From Dyella nitratireducens (GTDB taxonomy: Bacteria; Pseudomonadota; Gammaproteobacteria; Xanthomonadales; Rhodanobacteraceae), in the NCBI RefSeq assembly GCF_014642835.1, contig NZ_BMJA01000006.1, forward strand, positions 62,001 through 126,000: a stretch of DNA of 64,000 nt, given 5' to 3'. A program made the position numbers and the translations under genes. Of the stretch, positions 1 to 10,388 are shown in pieces (within the stretch, counting starts at the first letter, position 1; each line of letters starts with the position of its first letter). Under the pieces are notes generated by a model. The model saw nothing but the letters and a program-made list of their open reading frames with translations. It ran no database searches and was not told where the DNA came from.

Positions 1-38
1 CATGTCCGGGATGGGGCCTCCGATCGATCAGAAGCTCC

Positions 39-1340
39 CTAGAACTTGGCCACCGCCCGCAGGCCCCAGACGGTGGCGTCGTGGTTGGCGCTGGTGCCGC
101 CGGGGTGGCGGATGTACTGCACGTTGGGCATCAGCGCCAGGCCGTGCCAGAGCTGGAACTGGTAGTTGAGCTCGGTGATGTATTCGTAGCCTTGCACAGG
201 TACCGGCCCCAGCCCGGCATCGTTAACCAAGCGCTCGGCGTTGGCGGCGCGGCGGCTGACGCGATCGCGGCCGACGGCAAAGCCCAGGCGGTCATCCGGC
301 CGTGATGCGAACGGCCCGTCGTACAACAGGCCGACCGAGATCATCTGGTCGACAAGGTCGGTATACGGATCAGCTTGCACGACGTTGCCGAACACGCTCA
401 GGCCACCGCCCGTGGCGTTGCGAGTGAGTTGCTGCTGACCCATGAAGTAACTGTCGGATACGCTGCTCTGCAACGCAGCGGTATCACTACTCATTAGCGC
501 TTGTGCCCCATCGACACTCAGGGATACGTCCTGGTAGCGCGCCGTATTGCGCCAGCCACCGACACGCCATGTACCTGGCAAGGCATTCTGCCCACCGCCA
601 AGGTTCGTATGCCAATCCAGTTCGGCCAGCATCAGGGTGCCGATGTTTGGTCCGGACGGCGACAGCTTCAAGCCTTGCGACTTGGCGGCATTGTTTGGAT
701 TGACCTGGAAACCACCGAACTTGACGGTCCAGGCAGGTGAAGGATGGATGGCGATCACGCCGCCGGTCTGCGCCAGCGGCCACGCATCCAAGCCTTTGGA
801 AATCCAGCCCGGCAAGGCACCGCAGAAGTTGAGGTTCTGGAAATCGCACGCAAACGGAAAGAAATCAACACCGATATCCATGCGGCCGAATTTCAGGTCG
901 ACCAGATCATTCCACAGCGATTGCTCCAGATAGAAGCGCGTGATGCGCGTGATATTGCCGCCGCCGTAGATTTCCTGTGATTCCAGCAAGGTGCCGAGCC
1001 GCGCTTTCGCGTCGATCTGGCTGCCGTTGCGATCGTTGACGTCGATATGCAGTGAGCCACCCGTCCATCCCCACAGCTTCTGGAAATCGAACGCGGCATG
1101 GAGATGTATCTGATCGGCATAGGCATCTGTTTGCCGAATACCGCCACTGCTGTTGTGGGCGAATTCGCCGAGGTAGTCGACACCGAAGTCGATGCCTTGG
1201 TCGTAGAGTCGCTGGCGTGCACCATCCCAATCGCCCGTGAGCGTGGTGTCGGCGTAGTCCTGATCGGCGGCAAATGCATGTCCGCCAGCGACCATGGCGC
1301 ACCCGGCCATCGCCATGAAGCCAATGATTTTTTGTTGCAT
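39..1340 (-). CDS. OprB-type carbohydrate-selective porin
   Basis: Predicted outer-membrane porin of the OprB family, which lets sugars and polyols cross the outer membrane. The chosen ATG at 1340 has an AAGGAG ribosome site just upstream and gives 433 residues; the frame stays open further upstream but without a better start. Residues 1-24 form a signal peptide (charged start, hydrophobic core, AFA cleavage site). The mature N-terminus carries the family signature GDWDGARQRLYDQGI, and the protein ends in phenylalanine (VAKF), as expected for insertion by the BAM complex. It lies downstream of glpK in the same direction across a 295-bp gap holding an inverted repeat. A role in glycerol entry is inferred from position only; the true substrate is unknown. 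Confidence 0.85.
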   Translation of the reverse strand: MQQKIIGFMAMAGCAMVAGGHAFAADQDYADTTLTGDWDGARQRLYDQGIDFGVDYLGEFAHNSSGGIRQTDAYADQIHLHAAFDFQKLWGWTGGSLHIDVNDRNGSQIDAKARLGTLLESQEIYGGGNITRITRFYLEQSLWNDLVDLKFGRMDIGVDFFPFACDFQNLNFCGALPGWISKGLDAWPLAQTGGVIAIHPSPAWTVKFGGFQVNPNNAAKSQGLKLSPSGPNIGTLMLAELDWHTNLGGGQNALPGTWRVGGWRNTARYQDVSLSVDGAQALMSSDTAALQSSVSDSYFMGQQQLTRNATGGGLSVFGNVVQADPYTDLVDQMISVGLLYDGPFASRPDDRLGFAVGRDRVSRRAANAERLVNDAGLGPVPVQGYEYITELNYQFQLWHGLALMPNVQYIRHPGGTSANHDATVWGLRAVAKF

Positions 1341-1548
1341 GCGGATTCTCCTTGAACGTCGGAACAACGAACGACATACGCGCTGACGACAGGCATGAGG
1401 GGGCCATGCAGGCACATGCGTGCCCGCCCGTTTACGTTGTCGGGTCAGCGGTAAATGAGGCTTGCTCGAGCGTTGACGCTAGGGAGAGGTTGCCCGAGCT
1501 TGCTGCACAACATGAATTCGCGGCGAGGTTGCTTCACCCCACCCCAGC

Positions 1549-1573
1549 CCGCCCCTACTACATGTAGGAGCGG
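1549..1573. repeat. REP-like inverted repeat (class A)
   Basis: Two 10-bp arms, CCGCCCCTAC and GTAGGAGCGG, flank TACAT; 9 of 10 positions pair. It sits in the 295-bp gap between glpK and the porin gene. The GTAGGAGCGG half resembles REP sequences common in pseudomonads and xanthomonads. The rest of the gap (1341-1635) shows no convincing gene. Confidence 0.55.
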
Positions 1574-1635
1574 GAGTTATCTCTGGCGTAACTGAGTACA
1601 ACGAGTAAATCCAATCCAGATAAGCAATCAGTACT

Positions 1636-3992
<2,357 letters not shown>

Positions 3993-4076
3993 GACCGCAC
4001 CTCTGGCGTATATGTAGTGGTGGAAAAGTGGTTAATGCAGTTCGACATGTGTTCCTCCCTTGACGACTCGCTCTAC

Positions 4077-4110
4077 GGTCGTCATTCCCGCGAAAGCGGG
4101 AATGACGACC
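4077..4110. repeat. REP-like hairpin repeat (class B) between glpD and glpF
   Basis: A perfect inverted repeat with 15-bp arms (GGTCGTCATTCCCGC and its complement) and a GAAA loop. Related copies with the CGTCATT core occur at 49565-49592 and 61512-61581, so this is a dispersed family, not a one-off terminator. There is no T-run after it on either strand. Confidence 0.8.
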
Positions 4111-4160
4111 AGGCGAGGTGGCGTTTCATGACAAATGTGCAGAATTTACCTGTAAGAAAA

Positions 4161-5669
4161 TCAAGTGAACGAAGCACTCCGTGGCGGCGCATCAGCGAGA
4201 TAAGCCGTAAGACGCGCCACCTGTTGCGGATTAAGGCGCAAGCCAAGCTTGCTGCGGCGCCAGAGCACATCGTTCGCATCGGTGGCCCATTCCAGGGCGC
4301 GCAGATAATCCACCTCGGCCTGATAAAGATCGGCGCCGAAGTGCTCGCCCAAATCTGCCAGCGCACGCGCTTGACCGAGAATGCGCGTGGTACGCGTGCC
4401 GTAGCTATGCACCAGGCGCCACGCCATCGGTGCCGGCAGCCACGGGTGTGCAGCTTGCAGTTCACTCAGCAAGACATTCACGTCGCGTCGCTCACCGCCG
4501 GGAAGCGGATGCCCTTGGGACGTCCATGCTTCCGATGCATGTGGAAACAAGGGCGCCAGTCGGTCCATGGCTTCCTCTGCCAGCTTGCGATAGGTGGTCA
4601 GCTTGCCGCCGAAGACGTTGAGCAGCGGTGCGCTGTGTTGATCCAGCTCCAGCAGATAATCGCGTGTAACTTCCGACGCGTTGCCGGATTCGTCATCGAG
4701 CAACGGGCGTACGCCGCTGTAACTCCACACCACGTCGGCGGGCGTGATGCTGCGTTTGAAGTAGCGGTTTGCCGCATCGCAGAGATAGCGCGTTTCTTCC
4801 TCGCTGATGCGAGGAGCAGAAGGGTCGTCGCGATAATCCAAATCAGTGGTACCGATCAAGGTGAAGTCGGCTTCGTAGGGAATGGCAAACACGATACGGC
4901 GATCGGGTTGCTGGAAGATGTATGCGTAGGGATGCTCGAACAGGCGTGGCACGACGATGTGGCTGCCCTTGACCAGGCGCAACGCGTGATCATGGCCGAC
5001 CTTGGCAACGTCATCGAGAAACTGCACCGCCCAAGGACCGGTGGCATTGACCAGTGCTTTCGCGCGAACCGTGAAGGGCTCGCCCTGTGCAGACTGCAAT
5101 TGGGCACTCCAGCCTTGCTGGTCGCGCTCGGCGCTCACGCAGCGCGTGCGCGTAAAGATCGTGGCGCCGCGTTCCATCGCGTCCATCGCGTTGAGCACTA
5201 CCAGTCGTGCGTCCTGCACCCAGGCATCGGAGTACACGAAGCCGATATGGAACTCATCGCGCAGTGGCAGTCCCGACTTATGGCGCTGCAGGGATACACG
5301 CCGGGATTTCGGCAACGTGCGACGGCCGCGGCCCAGGTTGTCGTATAGGAGCAAGCCCAACCGGATCATCCAGGCCGGTCGCAGATGCGACTGGTGTGGC
5401 AGCACGAAGCGCAGTGGCCAGATGATGTGCGGCGCGGCGCGGAGCAGCACTTCGCGCTCGGCCAGGGCCTTGCCGACCAAGGCGAACTCGTACTGCTCCA
5501 GGTAACGCAGGCCGCCATGGATCAGTTTGGTGCTGGAGCTGGAGGTGTGCGCCGCCAGGTCGTCGCGCTCGCACAGGCATACCGAGAGTCCGCGCCCAGC
5601 CGCATCTCGCGCGATGCCGACGCCGTTGATACCGCCACCTACTACCAGTAGATCGAACTGCTCGGTCAT
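4161..5669 (-). CDS. glpD: Aerobic glycerol-3-phosphate dehydrogenase
   Basis: Membrane-associated flavoprotein that oxidises glycerol 3-phosphate to dihydroxyacetone phosphate and passes electrons to quinone. It has 502 residues. The N-terminal dinucleotide-binding motif GGGINGVGIARDAAGRG (from about residue 11) is followed by SSSSTKLIHGGLRYLE, a DAO-superfamily flavin-contact signature of GlpD. The start MTEQFDLLVVGGG matches the family. The gene is downstream of glpR with a 166-bp gap holding GlpR-like operator sites (5702-5801), and is followed by glpF and glpK, completing the aerobic glycerol pathway. Confidence 0.97.
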   Translation of the reverse strand: MTEQFDLLVVGGGINGVGIARDAAGRGLSVCLCERDDLAAHTSSSSTKLIHGGLRYLEQYEFALVGKALAEREVLLRAAPHIIWPLRFVLPHQSHLRPAWMIRLGLLLYDNLGRGRRTLPKSRRVSLQRHKSGLPLRDEFHIGFVYSDAWVQDARLVVLNAMDAMERGATIFTRTRCVSAERDQQGWSAQLQSAQGEPFTVRAKALVNATGPWAVQFLDDVAKVGHDHALRLVKGSHIVVPRLFEHPYAYIFQQPDRRIVFAIPYEADFTLIGTTDLDYRDDPSAPRISEEETRYLCDAANRYFKRSITPADVVWSYSGVRPLLDDESGNASEVTRDYLLELDQHSAPLLNVFGGKLTTYRKLAEEAMDRLAPLFPHASEAWTSQGHPLPGGERRDVNVLLSELQAAHPWLPAPMAWRLVHSYGTRTTRILGQARALADLGEHFGADLYQAEVDYLRALEWATDANDVLWRRSKLGLRLNPQQVARLTAYLADAPPRSASFT

Positions 5670-5701
5670 GAGTCGTCCTGTGGACTGCTTTCGAAACCAA
5701 A

Positions 5702-5801
5702 ATGTTCGATTTCGATCATATGAAGATCAAAAGCGCGTTAACGAACATCATTCCATAAAAATATGTGCGATATCGCTCACATCATGAGCGTATTCGAACA
5801 T
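5702..5801. promoter_or_regulatory. Putative GlpR operator cluster before glpD
   Basis: Three sites share the architecture ATGTTCG-N4-CGAACAT known for GlpR operators. Site 1 (5702-5719) is ATGTTCG-ATTT-CGATCAT; site 2 (5731-5748) keeps a perfect right half CGAACAT; site 3 (5784-5801) is ATGAGCG-TATT-CGAACAT. All lie in the AT-rich gap between glpR and glpD, the expected place for glycerol-3-phosphate-relieved repression of glpD and perhaps of glpR itself. Confidence 0.65.
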
Positions 5802-5835
5802 TTCCGAAGATTGCACGCTGCAATGCAGCGATACC

Positions 5836-6609
5836 TCAAGCATTCGCAACGTGCACTTGCGTGCCGGCCTCGGCCAGCGCCACCGCCAGTTCCGACGGCG
5901 GGGCGCTATCGGTAAACCACGCATTGACCAGGGAAATCGGCCCTAAACGAACCAGCGCATTGCGCCCCACCTTGCTGTGGTCCGCGGCCAGAAACACCTG
6001 CCGGGAGTGCTCGATGAGAGCTTGTGCCACGCGCACTTCGTTCAAATCGAAATCAAGCAGCGTGCCGTCGAGGTCGATGCCGGAAATGCCGATCACCCCA
6101 AAATCCACCTTGAATTGGCGGACCAGTTCGATGGCCGGCTGACCGGTCACCCCATGGTCGCGCCCGCGCACAATGCCGCCGGCCACGATCACTTCGAAGC
6201 TGGGGTTTTCACTGAGCATGATCGCCACGTTGAGGTTGTTGGTGATCACGCGCAGGCCCTTGTGGTTCATCAGCGCGCGCGCCACGTCCTCGTTGGTGGT
6301 GCCCAGGTTGATGAACAGCGAGGCATCGTCGGGAATGTGCTGGGCCAGCAAGGCAGCAATGCGGGTCTTTTCTTCATGCAACAGATGTTGCCGCTTGGCA
6401 TAAGCAAGGTTTTCGACGCTGGATGGCAGGCTGACGCCACCGTGGTAGCGGCGCAAAAGGCCTGCATCGCACAGTGCGACCAGGTCGCGGCGAATGGTCT
6501 GCTGGGTGACGTCGAAGTGCCCGGCCAGATCTTCCACGGTGGCAAAGCCCTCCTCGCGCACACGCGCCATGAGCTGCTCCTGCCTGCGGTTGAGTACCAG
6601 ATCGCCCAT
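5836..6609 (-). CDS. glpR: DeoR-family glycerol-3-phosphate regulon repressor
   Basis: Transcriptional repressor of 257 residues. The N-terminal winged helix-turn-helix (about residues 8-60, with QQTIRRDLVALCDAGLLRRYHGG) is the DeoR-type DNA-binding signature, and the C-terminal DeoRC sugar-phosphate-sensing domain fills the rest. The assignment as GlpR rather than another DeoR regulator rests on its place directly before glpD-glpF-glpK and on the GlpR-type operator sequences in the following gap. It is divergent from the polyprenyl synthase gene. Confidence 0.9.
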   Translation of the reverse strand: MGDLVLNRRQEQLMARVREEGFATVEDLAGHFDVTQQTIRRDLVALCDAGLLRRYHGGVSLPSSVENLAYAKRQHLLHEEKTRIAALLAQHIPDDASLFINLGTTNEDVARALMNHKGLRVITNNLNVAIMLSENPSFEVIVAGGIVRGRDHGVTGQPAIELVRQFKVDFGVIGISGIDLDGTLLDFDLNEVRVAQALIEHSRQVFLAADHSKVGRNALVRLGPISLVNAWFTDSAPPSELAVALAEAGTQVHVANA

Positions 6610-6754
6610 CTATCGCTTCCATCGGCACAATGGAGCCATGGTAGCGTGAGCACGTAGCGGCTTGATGCTGCCCAAAACCTCAAGCGTGCCTCATCCCATG
6701 GGGAAAGCTGGGAGAACTTTCAGGCCAGATCACACGTAACGAGGCCTCCGCCTC

Positions 6755-6760
6755 TATAAT
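6755..6760 (+). promoter_or_regulatory. Candidate -10 box abutting ispB
   Basis: A perfect TATAAT ends 9 nt before the first ATG (6770) and 27 nt before the second ATG (6788). No good -35 hexamer or Shine-Dalgarno sequence is visible, so the mRNA may be leaderless or have a very short leader. Confidence 0.45.
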
Positions 6761-6769
6761 CGAAGTTCT

Positions 6770-7792
6770 ATGTCCAGCCCCAGCCGCATGAACACCTCCG
6801 TTCTCCAGACCATCGACCCCGCTCGTGATTTTGCCGGGGTGCGCGCCCTCGCCGAAGGTGACATGCAGCGCATCGATGCCCTGGTCCGGCAACGACTGGC
6901 CTCCGATGTGGTGCTGATCAACCAGATCGCCGACCACATCATCGCCGGCGGCGGCAAGCGCCTGCGCCCGATGCTGCATGCGCTGGCTGCCCGCACGGCT
7001 GGCTACAACGGCGACAAGCACATCAAGCTGGCGGCGGTGATCGAGTTCATCCACACCTCCACCCTGCTGCACGACGACGTGGTGGACGAATCGGACCTGC
7101 GCCGCGGCCGCAAGACAGCCAATGCGCTGTGGGGCAATGCAGCCAGCGTGCTGGTGGGTGATTTCCTGTATTCCCGCTCGTTCCAGCTGATGGTGGAACT
7201 GGATGACATGCGCATCATGCGCATTCTCGCCGATACCACCAACACCATCGCCGAGGGCGAGGTATTGCAGCTGCTCAACATCGGCAATGCCGACGTGGAC
7301 GAGGCGGCTTACCTGGCCGTGATCGAACGCAAGACCGCAGTGCTGTTTGCTGCTGCCACGCAGCTTGGCGGTCTATTGGGAGGCTTGCCGGAAGCACAGG
7401 TTGCCGCGTTGCGCCGCTACGGCATGCAGCTTGGTTATGCCTTCCAGATCGCCGATGACCTGCTCGACTACATCAGCGACACCCGCACGCTTGGCAAGAA
7501 CATTGGCGATGACCTGGCTGAGGGCAAGCCGACGTTGCCGCTGATCTACGCCTTGCAGCGCGTGGGTGCAGAGCAAGCAAAGGAGATGCGCCATGCGATC
7601 GAGCATGGCGGATTGGGCTCGCTGGATCACATCATCACGGCCATTCGCGAATCGGGCGCGCTGGAGCGCACTCGCGAGTGTGCATTGAGGCACGCGCGTG
7701 CAGCACGCGAAGCCTTGGCGTTGTTGCCGGCTTCTTCGTATCGGGATGCACTGGCTACGCTGGCGGATTATTCGGTGCAGCGCACGTTCTGA
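6770..7792 (+). CDS. ispB: Long-chain trans-polyprenyl diphosphate synthase (octaprenyl type)
   Basis: Makes the long isoprenoid tail of ubiquinone by repeated addition of isopentenyl diphosphate. In the 340-residue product the substrate motif GGKRLRP is at about 61-67, the first aspartate-rich motif DDVVD at 102-106 and the second DDLLD at 229-233, all as in functional E-polyprenyl synthases. Chain length (octaprenyl) is inferred from gamma-proteobacterial relatives. The start could also be the ATG at 6788 (MNTSVLQ); neither has a ribosome site. A strong terminator follows at 7807-7834. Nearby ubiquinone hydroxylase genes fit the pathway. Confidence 0.92.
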   Translation: MSSPSRMNTSVLQTIDPARDFAGVRALAEGDMQRIDALVRQRLASDVVLINQIADHIIAGGGKRLRPMLHALAARTAGYNGDKHIKLAAVIEFIHTSTLLHDDVVDESDLRRGRKTANALWGNAASVLVGDFLYSRSFQLMVELDDMRIMRILADTTNTIAEGEVLQLLNIGNADVDEAAYLAVIERKTAVLFAAATQLGGLLGGLPEAQVAALRRYGMQLGYAFQIADDLLDYISDTRTLGKNIGDDLAEGKPTLPLIYALQRVGAEQAKEMRHAIEHGGLGSLDHIITAIRESGALERTRECALRHARAAREALALLPASSYRDALATLADYSVQRTF

Positions 7793-7806
7793 GCGCTATG
7801 CGGAGT

Positions 7807-7834
7807 AACGCCACTACGGCGTTTCGCTTTTTTT
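7807..7834 (+). terminator. Rho-independent terminator of ispB
   Basis: Stem AACGCC/GGCGTT with a 5-nt loop (7807-7823) followed by TCG, C and a run of seven T. It is 14 bp after the ispB stop. Confidence 0.85.
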
Positions 7835-7846
7835 CATCGCCAAGAA

Positions 7847-7876
7847 CTAAAGTCCCGCGCATGCGCGGGACTTTAG
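7847..7876. terminator. Perfect 30-bp palindrome between convergent genes
   Basis: The sequence from 7847 to 7876 is its own reverse complement (CTAAAGTCCCGCGCA and the mirror half). It lies 7 bp from the end of the minus-strand RcnB-like gene. It probably acts as a bidirectional or back-up terminator, although the T-tracts are only three bases long. Confidence 0.5.
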
Positions 7877-7883
7877 CGAACCG

Positions 7884-8195
7884 TCAACCATCACTGGCTT
7901 TCGGTATGTTCAGACGATACTCGATGCGCCTCACGATGTGCGTCTTGACGGCTACCAGCAGGTAGTCGTTTTCTTCGCCATGCACCCACTCGTAGCCGTC
8001 GACCGGCTTGTCCAAGTGGTAGTGGTGGTAGTTGTGAATGACATTGGCGTCCGCCAGATATTTATCCGAGATGGGACGACCGGTGTGATACAGAAGCTCG
8101 CCGCCATGGCGGGCCATTTCCGGGAAAGACTGGGCAGCGCCAACAAAAGAACTCAGGATCAGGCAGCCCAGCAGGGCCTTGGAACACGTCTTCAT
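7884..8195 (-). CDS. Small secreted RcnB-like protein
   Basis: A 103-residue protein with a clear signal peptide (MKTCSKALLGCLILSSFVGAAQS). A TAAGGAG ribosome site is 8 nt before the ATG. The C-terminal half (HHYHLDKPVDGYEWVHGEEN then DYLLVAVKTHIVRRI) resembles the RcnB domain: a loop ending in GY-W, then DYLLV and a terminal beta strand. RcnB in E. coli is a periplasmic protein affecting nickel/cobalt homeostasis. Several histidines precede the motif, but no nickel or cobalt exporter gene is nearby, so the physiological role is open. Confidence 0.65.
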   Translation of the reverse strand: MKTCSKALLGCLILSSFVGAAQSFPEMARHGGELLYHTGRPISDKYLADANVIHNYHHYHLDKPVDGYEWVHGEENDYLLVAVKTHIVRRIEYRLNIPKASDG

Positions 8196-8337
8196 ACATG
8201 AATCTCCTTATTTCACGGCATGACGGTTCACGGCACGGCGGAGAGTCCCGTGGAAATGAGCCACAAGTTCATTGAAGACTCGGCCAATCCCCCACTCCCA
8301 GGCCGCACACGTGCTGGCCCAAGATTGGGGCCAGCGA

Positions 8338-9132
8338 TCAGGGTACGCCGTTGAAGGCTGCGTGCAACCAGTCATGCATCAGCCGATAGCTGCGCGCCGC
8401 GGCCCGTGCGTCGTACTTACAGCCGGGCGAGTTCTCTTCCGTTTCCGTAAAGCAGTGCACGGCATTGCCGAGCACCACGAACTGCCAGTCGGCCGAGCTG
8501 CCGCGCATTTCGTCCATGAACTTGTCGGCATCGGGCATGGTGCCCTTGTCGTCCGCACCGTTCATCACCAGTACGCGCGCCTTGATGTTCTTGGCGAGCG
8601 CAGGATCGTCCGTGGTAAGGCCGCCATGGAATGACACGATGGCAGCAATATCGGCACCGCTGCGTGCAAGATCCAACACGGCGGTACCGCCGAAGCAGAA
8701 GCCGATCGCTGCCAGCTTGCTGGTATCGATGGGTGCGTTAGCCGCCTGTGCCTTCAACTGCGCCAGTGCTTCATCGATGCGTTTGCGCATCAGCGCACGG
8801 TCCTTGTACAGCGGCCCGGTGGCGGCCTTTGCCTGATCGGCGTGGCCGGGTTCGGGGCGCACGTTTTCGCCGTACATGTCGGTGAGCAGGATGACGTAAT
8901 CCTTGCCGGCGATCATTTCCGCTTTCTTGATGGCCGTGTCATTGATGCCGTACCAGTTAGGCACCATCACCAGGCCCGGACGCTTGGCATGGCTGGCGTC
9001 GTCGTAGACCAGCACGCTTTTGAAGTGCGTGCCATCCAGCGTCCATTCCACCGGACGCTGCACCATCTTGGCCTGCGCGGCGAAGCTCAAGCTGGCCAGT
9101 AACGCGAGACAGACTGCTCGAACGAGACGCAT
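8338..9132 (-). CDS. Exported dienelactone hydrolase-family protein
   Basis: An alpha/beta hydrolase of 264 residues. The ATG at 9132 has an AAGGA site and begins a signal peptide (MRLVRAVCLALLASLSFAAQA), so the enzyme is probably periplasmic, unlike the cytoplasmic catabolic enzymes. The catalytic triad of the family is visible: Cys146 in GFCFGG, Asp194 or Asp195 in NGADDKG and His226 in AVHCF. It is monocistronic in appearance, with a REP-type hairpin upstream and a GC-rich hairpin without a T-tract at 8313-8335 downstream. The substrate cannot be predicted; no aromatic-degradation genes are near. Confidence 0.85.
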   Translation of the reverse strand: MRLVRAVCLALLASLSFAAQAKMVQRPVEWTLDGTHFKSVLVYDDASHAKRPGLVMVPNWYGINDTAIKKAEMIAGKDYVILLTDMYGENVRPEPGHADQAKAATGPLYKDRALMRKRIDEALAQLKAQAANAPIDTSKLAAIGFCFGGTAVLDLARSGADIAAIVSFHGGLTTDDPALAKNIKARVLVMNGADDKGTMPDADKFMDEMRGSSADWQFVVLGNAVHCFTETEENSPGCKYDARAAARSYRLMHDWLHAAFNGVP

Positions 9133-9161
9133 ACGTGATTCCTTTGTCAGAGGGAGAGTTC

Positions 9162-9189
9162 GTAGGTTGGGGTGCAAACCCCAACCTAC
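9162..9189. repeat. REP-like hairpin repeat (class C) that supplies a stop codon
   Basis: Stem GTAGGTTGGGGT/ACCCCAACCTAC (12 perfect pairs) around a GCAA loop. The minus-strand hydroxylase gene ends at 9186 with a TAG lying inside the CTAC end of the repeat. The same unit occurs singly or in inverted pairs at 43581, 50932 and 55691, with a longer relative at 48735. Confidence 0.85.
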
Positions 9190-10388
9190 AGCCCTGCTGC
9201 GTGCGATGCCAAGCGTCGCTTCAACGGCAGCAGACGATCGACGAGACGGACGCCCAATCCGCGTGCCGCCACCCACGGCGCGCCTTGCCATGCATAAATG
9301 CGCGCGAGCGCATCGAAGCCATAGGCATCGAGCGTGTCTGCGCTGCGGCGGCGACGTGCATAACGGCGCAGTACCTCGGACGAGGCGAAGTCCCGCCCCG
9401 CGTCGCGGGCAGCAGCCAACACATCACGCAGTTCAGCAACGTCGCGTAAGCCGAGGTTGACGCCCTGCCCGGCCAACGGGTGCACCACATGTGCCGCATC
9501 GCCGAGCAGCACGAAGCGCTCGGCCTGGTAGCGGCGGGCCAATTGCAGCTTCAGCGGAAAAGCGGCGCGCGGCGTTGTACCCATGATGCGTCCGAGGCGG
9601 AAATCGCTGGCAACGCCAAGCTCCTTCATGAAAGCCTCGTCATCCAGCGACTGTACGCGTCGTGCTTCGCTTTCCGGCAGCGACCAGACGATAGAACTGC
9701 GGCCATCAGCAAGCGGCAGCAAGGCAAGCGGTCCGGTTGGAAGAAAACGCTGCCAACAGGCATGTGCATGCGGGTGTTCGGTAGTCACGTGTGCCACGAC
9801 CGCGCGCTGGGAATAATCCCGGCCGCGCGTGGCGATGCCAGCCCGTTCGCGCAAAGGCGAGTTGCCGCCATCGGCGGCGACCAGCAGGCGCACTGATACG
9901 CTTTCGCCGTCGGCCAGTTCCAGCGCCACACGATCAGCGCGCGTTTCAAAATCTTTGACGGTGGCGGGACACAGACGCTGCACGCCGGCGCTATCCAGCG
10001 CCTGCCACAGCTTCCACTGCACCAGGTTGTTCTCGACGATGTAGCCGAGCTGATCACGGCCTTCGTTGGCGGCATCGAAATCGATCGCCGCTCCGTTCTC
10101 CGCATCCCAGATGTGCATATGCGCGTAAGGACAAGTACGCGCATCACGTATGGACGTCCAGACGGCCAGCTCGTCCAGCAGCTTGATCGACGACGGCGCC
10201 AGGCCGACTACGCGTAAATCCACGTCATCGTGCACATGCCACGCGGCCGGCTCGCGCGCTTCCAGCAAAGCCGTGCTGAAGCCGGCGCGACTCAATGCAA
10301 GTGCCGCGGCAGCACCCACCATCCCACCGCCGACCACGGCAATATCCAGCGCGGGCGCACGGCGTTGCGTTGCGGGAATCGTTCTCAT
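9186..10388 (-). CDS. UbiH/UbiF/VisC-family FAD-dependent monooxygenase
   Basis: Class A flavin monooxygenase of 400 residues, likely a second ring hydroxylase of ubiquinone biosynthesis. It shows the Rossmann motif VVGGGMVGAAAALALSRAG, a DG-type motif (LLVAADGGNSPLRE) and the FAD-phosphate motif LLGDAAHVVHPLAGQGVNLG, which is diagnostic for the Ubi hydroxylases. Its start overlaps the stop of the preceding ubiH by 4 bp (ATGA), so the two are translationally coupled. Its TAG stop is provided by a REP element. The position hydroxylated (C1, C5 or C6) cannot be told from sequence alone. Confidence 0.9.
   Translation of the reverse strand: MRTIPATQRRAPALDIAVVGGGMVGAAAALALSRAGFSTALLEAREPAAWHVHDDVDLRVVGLAPSSIKLLDELAVWTSIRDARTCPYAHMHIWDAENGAAIDFDAANEGRDQLGYIVENNLVQWKLWQALDSAGVQRLCPATVKDFETRADRVALELADGESVSVRLLVAADGGNSPLRERAGIATRGRDYSQRAVVAHVTTEHPHAHACWQRFLPTGPLALLPLADGRSSIVWSLPESEARRVQSLDDEAFMKELGVASDFRLGRIMGTTPRAAFPLKLQLARRYQAERFVLLGDAAHVVHPLAGQGVNLGLRDVAELRDVLAAARDAGRDFASSEVLRRYARRRRSADTLDAYGFDALARIYAWQGAPWVAARGLGVRLVDRLLPLKRRLASHAAGL

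Noticed and set aside
1352-1567. 71-codon plus-strand frame between the porin gene and glpK
   Set aside because: No ribosome site, overlaps a REP-like repeat, no homology signal by eye.
5764-5781. TGTG...CACA palindrome resembling a CRP/Clp site
   Set aside because: Ten bases separate TGTG and CACA instead of eight, so the half-sites are out of register for a CRP-type protein.
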